A DNA stretch of 64,000 nucleotides from Areca catechu. Lineage: Eukaryota; Streptophyta; Magnoliopsida; Arecales; Arecaceae. The position numbers were made by a program, and so were the translations under genes. Shown here piece by piece: positions 22,706 through 32,565 of this stretch (position 1 is the stretch's first letter; the number at the start of each line of letters is the position of its first letter). Under the pieces are notes generated by a model that did no database searches, was not told the origin of the DNA, and saw only the letters and a list, made by a program, of their open reading frames with translations. Location: positions 176,736,526 through 176,800,525 of the forward strand of contig CM038039.1 in assembly GCA_021397845.1 (NCBI GenBank), read 5' to 3'.

Positions 22706-23290
22706 GTGGCAGGAGATGAAGGAAAGGTCAAGATTGACAGGTTTAATGGAAAAGACTTCAGATTTTGGAAGATGCAGATTGAGGATTATCTGTACCAAAA
22801 GAAGCTTCACCTACCATTGCTAGGAAAGAAACCTATCGAGATGTCATAAGTATATTAGAATTTACTGGACCACCAGGCCTTGAGAATTATCCATCTAACA
22901 TTTGCCAAGAACGTCGCATTCAATATCCTAGAGGAGAAGACGATAGCTGGATTGATGTAGGCATTGTCCAACATGTACGAGAAACCTTCAACCTCCAATA
23001 AGATTTATCTCATGCATCATCTATTCAACCTGAAGATGAGCGAAGGTGTGTCCATAATCGATTACATCAATGAGTTTAATTTGATCACTAGTCAGTTGAG
23101 TTCAGTTGACATAAGCTTCGAGGATGAAGTCCGTGGCCTAATCCTATTATCCTCTTTGCCCGAGAGATGGAGTGCAACTGTGACAGTGGTTAGTAGTTTG
23201 TGCAGCTCAGGCAAGCTGAATTTAAAGAGGTCCAGAACCATATTCTCAGTGAAGACATTAGGAGAAAAGAAATCATAGGGAGCTCTAGTT
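22706..23290 (+). pseudogene. Cop-3 gag, broken
   Basis: Begins at a GTG where an ATG is expected (VAGDEGKVKIDRFNGKDF), then FWKMQIEDYLYQKKLH, the typical start of Tnt1/Tork-like copia Gag. After a TAA at about 22847 and frameshifts it resumes with LSNMYEKPSTSNKIYLMHHL and LKMSEGVSIIDYINEFNLI (22964-23278), the central UBN2 domain with LLSSLPERW. Gag packages the element RNA. With start loss, stops and frameshifts it is a pseudogene. Confidence 0.75.
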
Positions 23291-23379
23291 CTGCCTTGGT
23301 GACTTAAGAAGGCAGAGGAAGAACTACACAGCATAATGAAGGATGTGGGAGATCCAAGTCCAAGCAAAGGAGCTAGTCA

Positions 23380-23713
23380 AGATCGAACGGTATCGTTGTT
23401 GGCACTGCAGCAAGAATTGGTACATCAAAAAGAATTGCTGGGTAAGGAAGGACAGGGGATAAAATGAAGAGTCGGTCAATATAGTGATCGAGATAATTGA
23501 AGATGCATTGGTTCTCAGCATGGATAGTCTGATAGAGTCTTGGATTCTAGACTATGGAGCTTCGTTTTACTCTACTATATAAAAGGAGTATATGCACAAC
23601 TACATTGCTGGAGACTTCAGAAAGGTCCATCTTGCAGATGAAGAGCCTTTGGATATTGTGGGAAGGGGTGATGTACATATCAAGATGCCAAATCAATCAA
23701 TTTGAAAGCCCAA
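23380..23713 (+). pseudogene. Cop-3 zinc-knuckle and protease remnant, cut by Cop-4
   Basis: In shifting frames the sequence shows a degenerate zinc knuckle (CRHC-like, then IKKNCW) and then SWILDYGASFYST, a copia protease active site with the usual DSG changed to DYG. It is followed by KEYMHNYIAGDF and VHLADEEPLDIVG, normally just after the protease motif. The reading ends at 23713, where the Cop-4 LTR begins; the rest of Cop-3 pol is not seen in this window. Confidence 0.7.
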
Positions 23714-25355
23714 TGTTGACCCCATAAGTGATTTTGATGATAACTAAACATTGGAGCATGCATTTGTTTTACTATCAACTCTTCATAGGATGAATTCATT
23801 GCTTAATTTCAATTCCTATATTTCTATTTCTTGTGTTGAGTTGCATTGTAATTGAATCTTGTAAAGAAGAACCCAAAGAAAAAACTTAAGTAAAAACCAG
23901 TCAAATGGGGTACTTCTAGGTTATTTAAAGCTTAAAATTACCTTGAGTATATTATAACAAAAGTTTGAAGACATCTTGAAAGCTTGAAGCCTTGCTGGAT
24001 GAATTCTGGAGAAGGATTGAAAATTCACTGAAGAACTCATCCGAGCCGACTCGAAGAGAAGAGAGCCGACCCTGGTACATGGCACGAATGAGGATTTTGG
24101 CATATAGATATCTGAGCTAACTCTAAGGGACCCAAGTCGACTCATCCAAAGTACCACTTCCTGAATCAGACAAGCGAGCTGATCCAAAGGGAGTCCAAGC
24201 TAACTCTATCATTTAGTCAGACATCTGAGCTGACTCTTCAAGGATTCGAGCCGACTTCTCTAGTGTATAGAAAAAGAGCTATGAGAACTATAGCCAACCA
24301 AGCCGATTCCAAAGAGAAAGAGCCGACTCTTCCATACTACATTTTTGAAGGCCTGAGGATCCGAATCAACTAGAATCAAGGTGAGCCGGCTCTTACAGAG
24401 TGAGGAATCAAAACACTGTGCAACCAAGCCGACTAGATTGAAGAGTCAACTCAACCAAAACTTCTCTAAGGATTCGAGCTGACTTGAGTAATCCGAGTTG
24501 ACTCGAAGGTCGATTTCAGACTTATAACGGCTAGTTCCAGAACTTGGAATTTGAATCCAGAAAGTGCTCCAATGGTTAAATGTCACATCCCAACAGTCTT
24601 CAATGACTAAAATTGCTTGAGAAGGATACAAGACTATATATTTGAGGAATTTGAACTACTTGAAAAAAAAAAGCTTTTGGAAGGAAAAAGAGTAAATGCT
24701 ATATTGAAGCTTGTGAGCAAGAGAGCACTGCAAGAGCATTTAAGACATTCTTCAAGCCTTCACCAAATACCAACTAAAGCTTGAAGCATTTATTGAAGAT
24801 GTTGAAGAAGCCAACCAAGTGCATTGAAGTGCAATTAATTGGGCTTCTCTCGAGCTACATCGACAACCATCTGACAAAAACTTGTTTGTCATTCTATTAC
24901 TTTATTTTTATAATTTTTTTATTGAATTATTGGATAATTGGTGAGCCCGGTTTAAAAACCAAATAGGTTCTTGGTTAGCCTATGTTAAAACCAAGTATTG
25001 GGTTCTTGGTGATCCTCGTAAAACCAAGCTAGGTTTCTTTGGTGAGCCTAGATTAAAAACCAAAGTGTAGAGGTTTGGATTGTGAGCCCGTGAAAACGAT
25101 CCGACTGTATTCCAGTGAGGGATATAGTAGAAATCCTAAGTGGTAATCTTGGATAGTAGAGGTAGGAGCTGGGTTGCTCTGAACTACTATAATTTGCTTG
25201 TGTTTGTGTCGTGCTTTTCTTATTTGATTATGCTTCTACATTTAATTATCCCATCATAGTACTTAACACTTATAAGGGATTTCAAAGAGCACATTATTGC
25301 TTAAATTTTTAAAATTTCCAATTCACCCCCTCTTGGAAAAGCCACCTAGGCAACA
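23714..25355 (+). repeat. 5' LTR of Cop-4 (SIRE/Maximus-like)
   Basis: Starts TGTTGACCCCATAAGTGATT, a start I associate with SIRE/Maximus copia LTRs, and ends CCACCTAGGCAACA directly before the primer-binding site; 1642 bp. TATA-like CTATATATTT is at 24634-24643. Between 24040 and 24510 it contains about a dozen degenerate copies of GAGCCGACTC. The left flank is the Cop-3 protease region (5-mer CCCAA). Confidence 0.85.
24040..24510 (+). repeat. Degenerate GAGCCGACTC motif cluster in Cop-4 U3
   Basis: About thirteen copies of GAGCYGACTC or close variants spaced irregularly, upstream of the TATA-like box at 24634. Position in U3 suggests promoter or enhancer elements of the LTR; that role is inferred. 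Confidence 0.6.
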
Positions 25356-25357
25356 AC

Positions 25358-25371
25358 TGGTATCAGAGCAG
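25358..25371 (+). other. Primer-binding site of Cop-4
   Basis: TGGTATCAGAGCAG, tRNA-iMet type, two bases after the LTR end at 25355. Confidence 0.92.
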
Positions 25372-25401
25372 TGTCTCTGAATACATTTATAGTAAAGATT
25401 G

Positions 25402-25599
25402 ATGGCTTATCCCATGAGTACTTCCTTGGATGAAGGCCAATATACCAATAGACCTCCACTTTTCACTAGCACAAATTATTCATATTAGAAAGCTAGAATG
25501 AAAATCTATATTCAAGCTATCGATTTTCAATTATGGAAGGTTATTCTAAAAGGGCCACAAATTTCTATGATCAAAATTAATGGCATGGATGTCCCTAAG
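25402..25599 (+). pseudogene. Cop-4 gag, 5' part
   Basis: ATG at 25402 gives MAYPMSTSLDEG, then RPPLFTSTNYSY, a TAG, and KARMKIYIQAIDFQLWKVIL, the SIRE-type Gag start. The TAG stands where the family has Trp (YxYWKARM), a G to A change. The frame is cut at 25599 by Gyp-E and continues at 30672 after it. Product: Gag of a SIRE/Maximus-like copia element. Confidence 0.8.
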
Positions 25600-26703
25600 T
25601 GGTGGGGACACCAGAAGCAGAAAGAAACTTCACTCCAACAAGAATTTGACCACATGAGGAAGAGAAGACACACCAACCAAGCAAGAGAGAAGGACCATCA
25701 ACTAGGACCCACTTATGGCACCATATCAACAAAGATGCCACATCAGCAAGATTTAATCAAGTGACCCCACTTGGCGCCACATGTCATCCTGAAATTCATA
25801 TCCAAGTAGAAGGCCACCTCAACATGCCACATCATCAGCCAAGGATGCCACCTCACCAGCCACCTCATCACCTTTGGGCGCTAACAAAGGAAACTCAAAA
25901 GAATCCAAAGGTGGCCGACCAAGGAAAAATTCAAATTCAAGGAGGTCGGCCACATCCCTCCCAAATCCTTTCTAACCAAACCCTCCACCAAATCCTCCAA
26001 CCCCCCTTGTAATCCTCCTTAATCTATGGGTTTCAAATTTCAAATGAGTTGTAAGGCTTTTTTTAAGCCCTTGGACATCCCATTGTAAATCGATTGATGA
26101 GATGAATGAAAAATGAAGTTGAAGTTGAAGTTGTAGTCTTATGTTATTTCTTTGAGTGATTGTTCCTAAGCCCCCCCCCCCCCCCCCACTCGAATCTATT
26201 TTCTTCTCCAAGCCATCCAACACCAAGTTCAAGAAGGATACATTAGAGCCGGCCAAACCATCTCAGGCTTCCTTCCTTGCTCATAAATTATTCCATCCCT
26301 CCTATATGCCTGCTTTCTTCTTCCTTAACTTTTGATCTTCATTGCAGGGTCCTTCGAAGTCTTTGAGTTGTGAACAGGGTTCCCCTTGATAATGAACCAA
26401 CAAGCTGAAGCCCAAGCCCAGCGTTCTGATCTCTGTTATCCAAGTTCTCCAGTCCAGAGCATCGGTAGTTTCAAGGTTTGAAATCATTAGAAGGTTGGAA
26501 AGCTTAACAAGGCAAGTCCTCAATCATTAGCCCCTATTGTCTAGATCTTCTTCCATCATAGATTTAGGATTGTGTCTAATCATGTAATAGTCCCTTTTCA
26601 TGTAATCCTTAAGACTTATTATGATGAGTACAATGCTAGTGTAATTAGGTTTCATTGCTCTACAAACACTAATCAAATCATTAATCATATGCTTGCCGCA
26701 TCA
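25600..26703 (+). repeat. 5' LTR of Gyp-E
   Basis: Starts TGGTGGGGACACCAGAAGC and ends ATGCTTGCCGCATCA; 1104 bp. Very similar to 29343-30435. It has a run of 17 C residues at 26171-26187, where the 3' LTR has CCCCCCCTCCC. Frames such as 25761-26012 lie in LTR sequence and are not genes. Confidence 0.92.
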
Positions 26704-26706
26704 TAT

Positions 26707-26719
26707 TGGTATCAGAGCA
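26707..26719 (+). other. Primer-binding site of Gyp-E
   Basis: TGGTATCAGAGCA, three bases after the LTR end at 26703; tRNA-iMet type. Confidence 0.92.
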
Positions 26720-27792
26720 TAGTTGCATTAGGGTAGAATAGTTTTCTTTAAATCCAAGCAAGATCTAAAATTCATTCCCCCTGAGCAGGTGTACTCCAGT
26801 ACACTGTCACGACCCATGGGATTAATGAGCCCCTGGCCGGACATGAGTTTTTTAGATTGAAGTTTGGGTAAGCCATTGCACTTGTTTGATTAGGTTCTGT
26901 TTTTTCTGAAAATTTGCATCTGTTTACTGTAATCCGTCTGCAGCTCCAAAGGAAAGTCACTAAGTTTTTCTTGAAATATTTTTTTTCTTGTTTCCTTTTA
27001 AGTCAGTTATCACCATATTAAATTTCATCATCAGAAAAAAATATAAAAAAAATGAAACTTTCTGCAGTTCGACACTATCATTAGGGTTCTGTTATGTCCT
27101 TTTTATTTATCTTCATTTGTAGGATCTGCTTAGAGTAGTACAGATTTTAGTTTTAAAATTTCTTTCATCTACATTGAAACATATAAGTTAGGAATCCTCT
27201 GTGAATTTTTCAGAATTTTTGGATATTTTTTTCATCATGTTTTCCACACCACTTTCAAACTGCAACACACTTCTGCAGCACCTTTGCATTTCATTCATCT
27301 CATGAGAAATCAAATTAAGGGCATCAATTTGACATAGGGTCAGGGTTTCATCACCTATCCCTAGCCCAAAAATAACCAACCAGCATATCGATCCCTGCCC
27401 GTTAATTAAAATTGAGTAGAACATTAATTGCCCTAGTAGGTTAGGGACACCAACAAGTTGGGTTCAGGTTAGGGTCAAGTTAACTGTGTCAGCTAATTGG
27501 TGTGTGCTTACTGGCTTGGTGTCTAGGATTGGTGCATCAGGGCTTGTGATTTGGTCCGCCTACCTGGCCAATCTCAGATTGGTGTCTAAGGTTGGCAATC
27601 AGGGACCTTCACTCCCCTCCACCTACCTGGCTAAGTCCCATAAGTACTACTAGTTAGTTGGTTCACTTAATTAGACCTCTAATTTGTTCTCTAGGTCTAG
27701 GAAACCTTAGCTCGAGCTTGGGTCTACTTGCATGCATGAAAACTCGATCAGGAGCCTCATATTCACCAGTCCAGACCCAGTCCAGTGTAGCC
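26720..27792 (+). mobile_element. Gyp-E leader
   Basis: About 1.07 kb of untranslated leader between the primer-binding site and the gag start. It contains the CCTAGCCCAAAAATAACCAAC and TTAATTAAAATTGAGTAG blocks shared with Gyp-A (7200-7270) and Gyp-D (40210-40275), and the two-unit shared module at 27516-27634. No gene seen. Confidence 0.7.
27516..27634 (+). other. Shared leader module, Gyp-E copy (two units)
   Basis: Unit 1 (27516-27572): TTGGTGTCTAGG ... CTACCTGGCCAAT. Unit 2 (27578-27634): ATTGGTGTCTAAGG ... ACTCCCCTCCACCTACCTGGCTAAG. The two-unit form is exactly the arrangement seen in the copia elements Cop-1 and Cop-2. TTGG and CCAA at the unit ends are complementary. Confidence 0.7.
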
Positions 27793-28623
27793 ATGGACCC
27801 GAATCTTGAAACCATGCTGAGAGGCCTAAATGATCTAATGGCCCAATTGAACCAAATGCTGGCTAAACAATTTTCCTTAGACCAACCAACTCCTACTATC
27901 CCATTAGCTCATATGAATAATAGGAGTAAGAACCCTGAAGTACAAGTTGAGTTCATGAATACTCAAGATTTAGGGTATCCTCAAACTGAAGGGCTAGGGA
28001 AGGAAGAAGGCAAATCTGAACCTAGTAAATATGTGTATGAGACTAACATAAGTTTAATAGATGAATATGAAGGGGAAGACTGTGAAGAGAACAACTTTAG
28101 TACCTTACTTGAGGAAACCTTTGGTAAAGAAAAGATTATTGAGCCTAGTCCTGAAATATCAGAACAACCAAAATTTAGTGAGGACTTGGTTCTCGTAAGA
28201 CAATGCCCTCAGGAAGAATCCAATACTTTAGCTTCGACACAAGAACTCCTTCAGGTACCCGAGAAGAACCTAATCATTAGTTTAGAAGACTTTTCTAATG
28301 ACCTTCAACTACCTAGAAGCATCCCGCCTGTAGATCAAAATTCTAATCTTAAGGTCATCATGAGTAACCAAGGTCTGTTTCAAGATTTTCCTAAATTATC
28401 CCAAGTCTCGGATTCCTATTTCCTGCCTTTCCCTGAGTCTTATCATAATTTTAGAGCCATTAAGTTTTATTTTGATGAGATTACTAGGATGCATGAGCTT
28501 TTAAAGCCTATTCCTTTTGCTACCTACTTTTGGAAAACCTTATGGCATTTGCTAGGAACCCATAGTAAATTCTCATGTGCATACCAGACGAGGGTCAAAC
28601 CTAGAGAGTCATTAATCTATTAG
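27793..28623 (+). CDS. Gyp-E fused Gag-like / integrase-fragment protein
   Basis: Uninterrupted frame of 276 codons from the conserved ATGGAC start. An in-frame ATG at 27736 would add 19 residues, and the frame is open from 27658; 27793 is chosen because Gyp-A and Gyp-D start at the same place. Residues 1-45 are Gag N-terminal-like (LNDLMAQLNQML), then an acidic linker. A stretch near residues 165-190 resembles the N-terminal edge of gypsy RT (LPRSIPPVDQ). It jumps directly to an integrase core fragment with FDEITRMHELLKPIPFATYF and WKTLWHLLGTHSKFSCAY, ending RVKPRESLIY. The integrase SDRD motif is deleted. Gyp-D carries the same junctions. A role in RNA binding or trans-packaging is possible but unproven. 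Confidence 0.65.
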   Translation: MDPNLETMLRGLNDLMAQLNQMLAKQFSLDQPTPTIPLAHMNNRSKNPEVQVEFMNTQDLGYPQTEGLGKEEGKSEPSKYVYETNISLIDEYEGEDCEENNFSTLLEETFGKEKIIEPSPEISEQPKFSEDLVLVRQCPQEESNTLASTQELLQVPEKNLIISLEDFSNDLQLPRSIPPVDQNSNLKVIMSNQGLFQDFPKLSQVSDSYFLPFPESYHNFRAIKFYFDEITRMHELLKPIPFATYFWKTLWHLLGTHSKFSCAYQTRVKPRESLIY

Positions 28624-28710
28624 GTTTAGGTCCTAGAAAGTCTAATAAAATTTCTCTCAATAAGGATGCCTAGTTCAGTCTGCATTTTGTAAGTGCTTGT
28701 GTAAATTTCT

Positions 28711-29400
28711 GAGTCTGTTGAATCTTTCGCACAGCATGTCACAAATTTGCATAAAGAAATCAGTATTAAGATCAAACTGAGCAATGAGACTTACAAACAT
28801 TTAGCTGATTCACATAAAAGGGCTAAAGAATTCTGTGAAGTGGATTATGCAATGATTAGGCTCAATCCTGAACGGTTCCCACCTGGAACCATAAAGAAGC
28901 TGAATGCCCGCGGAGCGGGACCTTTCAAGATCCTAAAGAAAATAGGGCCTAATACATATGTTTTGGAACTTCCACCTGATATAGGTATCAGTACAACCTT
29001 TAATGTTACAGACCTAGTAGAATACAAAGAACCAATACTAATACCTAGTGAACCTTTTGGGCCAGAAACTTTCATTGAGAGTGAACATATTTTCGAGTGT
29101 CCACCACCAAACCTACCCGAGCGGAGAGAGAGGATTGAGAGAATCCTGGATGACAAGACCATTACTACCAGGAATAAGGACTATCAGCGATACCTGGTTC
29201 AATGGCAAGGTCGACCTGATTCAAACAACTCTTGGATTACTCGAGAGGACCTGCAAAGACTTAACCCAGACTTGTTCGAGCATTACCAAGGCAAAACTGA
29301 ACCATACTCGACTGGGTCGAGTTCTATCCACCCCGGGAGAATTGGTGTGGACACTAGAAGCAGAAAGAAACTTCACTCCAACAAGAATTTGACCACATGA
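28711..29400 (+). CDS. Gyp-E integrase C-terminal domain plus chromodomain
   Basis: Open from about 28711 (SFAQHVTNLHKEIS) to a TGA at 29398, just inside the 3' LTR. No ATG at the start; the first is at 28852. The first part is the gypsy integrase C-terminal domain (MIRLNPERFPPGTIKKL, GPFKILKKIGPNTYVLELP, GISTTFNVTDLVEY). Then a linker and a chromodomain (about 29130-29290: IERILDDKTITTRNKDYQRY, LVQWQGRP, SWITREDLQRLNPDLFEHY). Chromodomains of chromoviruses steer integration by binding chromatin. It is kept open here although the catalytic core is missing. Without an obvious start codon, translation would need reinitiation, splicing or readthrough. Confidence 0.7.
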   Translation, partial: ESVESFAQHVTNLHKEISIKIKLSNETYKHLADSHKRAKEFCEVDYAMIRLNPERFPPGTIKKLNARGAGPFKILKKIGPNTYVLELPPDIGISTTFNVTDLVEYKEPILIPSEPFGPETFIESEHIFECPPPNLPERRERIERILDDKTITTRNKDYQRYLVQWQGRPDSNNSWITREDLQRLNPDLFEHYQGKTEPYSTGSSSIHPGRIGVDTRSRKKLHSNKNLTT

Positions 29401-30666
29401 GGAAGAGAAGACACACCAACCAAGCAAGAGAGAAGGACCATCAACTAGGACCCACTTATGGCACTATATCAACAAAGATGCCACATCAGCAAGATTTAAT
29501 CAAGTGACCCCACTTGGCGCCACATGTCATCCTGAAATTCATATCCAAGTAGAAGGCCACCTCAACATGCCACGTCATCAGCCAAGGACGCCACCTCACC
29601 AGCCACCTCATCACCTTTGGGCACCAAGAAAAAAAATTCAAAAGAATCCAAAGGTGGCCGACCAAGGGAAAATTCAAATTCAAGGAGGTCGGCCACATCC
29701 CTCCCAAATCCTTTCTAACTAAACCCTCCACCAAATCCTCCAACCCCCCTTGTAATCTTCCTTAATCTATGGGTTTCAAATTTCAAATGAGTTGTAAGGC
29801 TTTTTTTAAGCCCTTGGACGTCCCATTGTAAATCGATTGATGAGATGAATGAAAAATGAAGTTGAAGTTGGAGTTATAGTCTTATGTTATTTCTTTGAGT
29901 GATTGTTCCTAAGCCCCCCCCTCCCACTCGAATCTACTTTCTTCTCCAAGCCATCCAATGCCAAGTTCAAGAAGGATACATTGGAGCCGGCCAAACCATC
30001 TCAGACTTCCTTCCTTGCTCATAAATTATTCCATCCCTCCCATATGCCTGCTTTCTTCTTCCTTAACTTTTGATTTCATTGCAGGGTCCTTCGAAGTCTT
30101 TGAGTTGTGAATAGGGTTTCCCTTGACAATGAACCAACAAGCTGAAGCCCAAGCCCAGCTTTCTGATCTCTGTTATCCAAGTTCTCCAGTCCAGAGCATC
30201 GGTAGTTTCAAGGTTTGAAATCATTAGAAGGTTGGAAAGCTCAACAAGGCAAGTCCTCAATCATTAGCCCCTATTATCCAGATCTTCTTCCATCATAGTT
30301 TTAGGATTGTGTCTAATCATGTAATAGTCCCTTTTCATGTAATCCTTAAGACTTATTATGATGAGTACAATGCTAGTGTAATTAGGTTTCATTGCTCTAC
30401 AAACACTAATCAAATCATTAATCATATGTTTGCCGCACCTTTGAAATCATTAGAATGTTGGAAAGCTCAACAAGGCAAGTCCTCAATCATTAGCCCCTAT
30501 TGTCTAGATCTTCTTCCTTCATAATTTTAGGATTGTGTCTAATCATGTAATAGTCCCTTTTCATGTAATCCTTAAGACTTATTATGATGAGTACAATGCT
30601 AGTGTAATTAGGTTTCATTGCTCTACAAATACTAATCAAATCATTTATCATATGCTTGCCGCATCA
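29343..30666 (+). repeat. 3' LTR of Gyp-E, with an internal 226-bp duplication
   Basis: Starts TGGTGTGGACACTAGAAGC and ends ATGCTTGCCGCATCA; 1324 bp against 1104 in the 5' LTR. The extra length is a tandem duplication of its last 226 bases. Followed by the CTAAG target duplication. Confidence 0.92.
30214..30665 (+). repeat. 226-bp tandem duplication at the Gyp-E 3' LTR end
   Basis: Unit 1 begins TTTGAAATCATTAGAAGG at 30214 and unit 2 TTTGAAATCATTAGAATG at 30440. Each runs through GTGTCTAATCATGTAATAG to TTGCCGCA. Absent from the 5' LTR, so it arose after or during insertion. Confidence 0.9.
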
Positions 30667-30671
30667 CTAAG

Positions 30672-31703
30672 CCTGAAGAGGACTGGGATGAATATACATG
30701 AAGATGGGAGAATTAAATGCCAAAGCAATAAATTTATTATATTATGCTTTGAATGCTAACAAGTTTAATCAAATTCCACTTGCTCTTCGGCAAAGAAAAT
30801 TTTGGATAAACTTGAAGTGACCCACGAAGGAACTTTCCAAGTGAAGACTTCGAAAATAAATCTTCTTATACACAGTTATGAATTATTTAAAATAGAACCT
30901 ACTGAAACTATCTCTGCCATATTTACTTGATTTACAAATATTATTAATGGTTTGAGAAGTCTTGGCAGGGTTTATTCAAATGCTAACTTAGTACAGAAGA
31001 TCCTCAGATCACTTCCGAACAAGTGGGATCCCATAGTGACTGCCATCTAGGAAGTAAAAGATCTAAACACCTTATCTTTGGATAAATTAATGGGTTCACT
31101 CATCACATATGAATTGGCCATGCAGCATAGAACTGATGATGATCAAAAGAAGAAGAAGACAATAGCCTTCAAAGCTGCATTGGACTCAAAGAAAGATGAG
31201 GAATCAGAAGATGACTACACCTCCTCCGAATATGATCTAGAAGATGAAGATATTGCAATGCTCGTGAGGAGATTTAAAAGGTTTATGGGAAAGAAGAAAG
31301 GAAGATACTATAAAAAATTCCATAAACAAGGAGAGCACTCCAAGGACAAGGACAAGGATAAAGAAAAAGAAAAAGATCAAGTGCCCACATGCTATGAATG
31401 TAAGAAACTATGGCACATTCATCCCGACTATCCTTTGTTAAAGAAATTTTTCAAGAAGAAAAAAAAGAAAGTTATGGTTGCTACATGGAGTAACAGCGAG
31501 GAATCGACTTCATCTGAAGAAGAAGAGACCACAAAAACTACTAACTTATGTCTAATTGGTCTCGAAGAAGAGGTAACATCCCCCGAACCTTAATTAGAAT
31601 TTACATTTGATGAATGGAATTATGCTTTTCATGATCTATTATCTGAATTTAAAAAGGCTAGAGTAAAGATTAGATCCTTAAAGAACATTATTGCCTCCAA
31701 GAT
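30672..31703 (+). pseudogene. Cop-4 gag, 3' part with zinc knuckle
   Basis: Continuation of the Cop-4 gag after Gyp-E: PEEDWDEY, then in shifted frames MKMGELNAKAINLLYYALNA, LEVTHEGT and the open frame 31078-31593. That frame shows LDKLMGSLITYELAMQHR, an acidic stretch, a basic region and a zinc knuckle CYECKKLWHIHPDYP whose last Cys is Tyr. After a TAA at 31591, FDEWNYAFHDLLSEFKKA continues to 31703, where Tat-1 sequence begins. At least two frameshifts and several stops. Family: SIRE/Maximus-like copia Gag. Confidence 0.8.
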
Positions 31704-32540
31704 TGTCGTGGCCTGTAGCTAAGGTCGAGCTCGGAACGTGCTCTTGCCGCTCGGGATCTTGCTCGGGCACCCGGACCTGCAAAATAGAGTTAGAGACCCA
31801 GGCTGGGGATTCTGACGGGGGCACTCCGATGGTCAAGTTAGTAACGATCTAGGAAAACAGATCCTCCCATTCGAGCCCCGAGTATGGACTCCATGCTAGG
31901 AGGAGAGTTAATGAGGTGAGAGAGTGTGAGCGGGCCGAGCACAGAGTGTGGAAATGATAGCAGATGAGAGCTCGAACTGAATGGCTGTGTCCGTCTAGAC
32001 CTCGCCTGGGGGTTTCATGGTAGCCTCGAGCATTGTCTTCCTATGTGCTGCTCCCTTCTTGCTTATTGGACCATACTCAATTAATTCTTCCATCTTAGCT
32101 TGAGTTATTTTCTTCTTCTTCTTACCATGTTTGAATATGGGAGACCTTTTTTACTGGGGGTGTTGCACATTGCTTACCTTAGGATCTTCCCCTGCCTACG
32201 GGCACATGCAGTGATGTTTTGTGCCATGGATAAGTTGCCTATCTATCTAGTGGTATGGAAGCTACCATTCGCTCTAACATTACTTCCGGTCGCTCCCTTT
32301 TGGATAACTTAGCAGGGCCTCGATCGATGGGCCGCCGCCTCTTGGATCCGGATCTACTGTTTGACTTCTTTTTTTGGAGGGTGCAGATGGTTGGTGGAGA
32401 ATGTAGAGCCTTGATCGAAGGATTCCTTCAATTTTGGTGTAAGTGGTAGCTGGGACCATCATTATTGCCTGGAAGCCATCTTTTTACGATCCTTAGGAAT
32501 CGACATCTAGGGAGAGCGGTGATTTCCTTCGGCTACAGAT
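31704..32540 (-). repeat. Probable 3' LTR end of Tat-1
   Basis: Begins at 31704 with TGTCGTGGCCTGTAGC directly after Cop-4 coding sequence, so 31704 is an insertion edge. GC-rich, no domain in any frame, U5-like composition when read on the minus strand. The other LTR lies outside the window, so the inner boundary is not known; it may reach 33740. Confidence 0.45.
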
Positions 32541-32565
32541 CTCTTCGTCCGAGGTGGAGTCGTTC

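Larger units (their letters stand above)
25600..30666 (+). mobile_element. Gyp-E: complete RT-less gypsy element
   Basis: LTRs at 25600-26703 and 29343-30666, primer-binding site at 26707, perfect target duplication CTAAG (25595-25599 and 30667-30671). Internal region is only about 2.6 kb: leader, one gag-like fusion frame, and a frame for the integrase C-terminus plus chromodomain. Protease, reverse transcriptase, RNase H and the integrase catalytic motif are absent. It sits in the Cop-4 gag. It would need enzymes from another element to move (non-autonomous). Confidence 0.9.
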
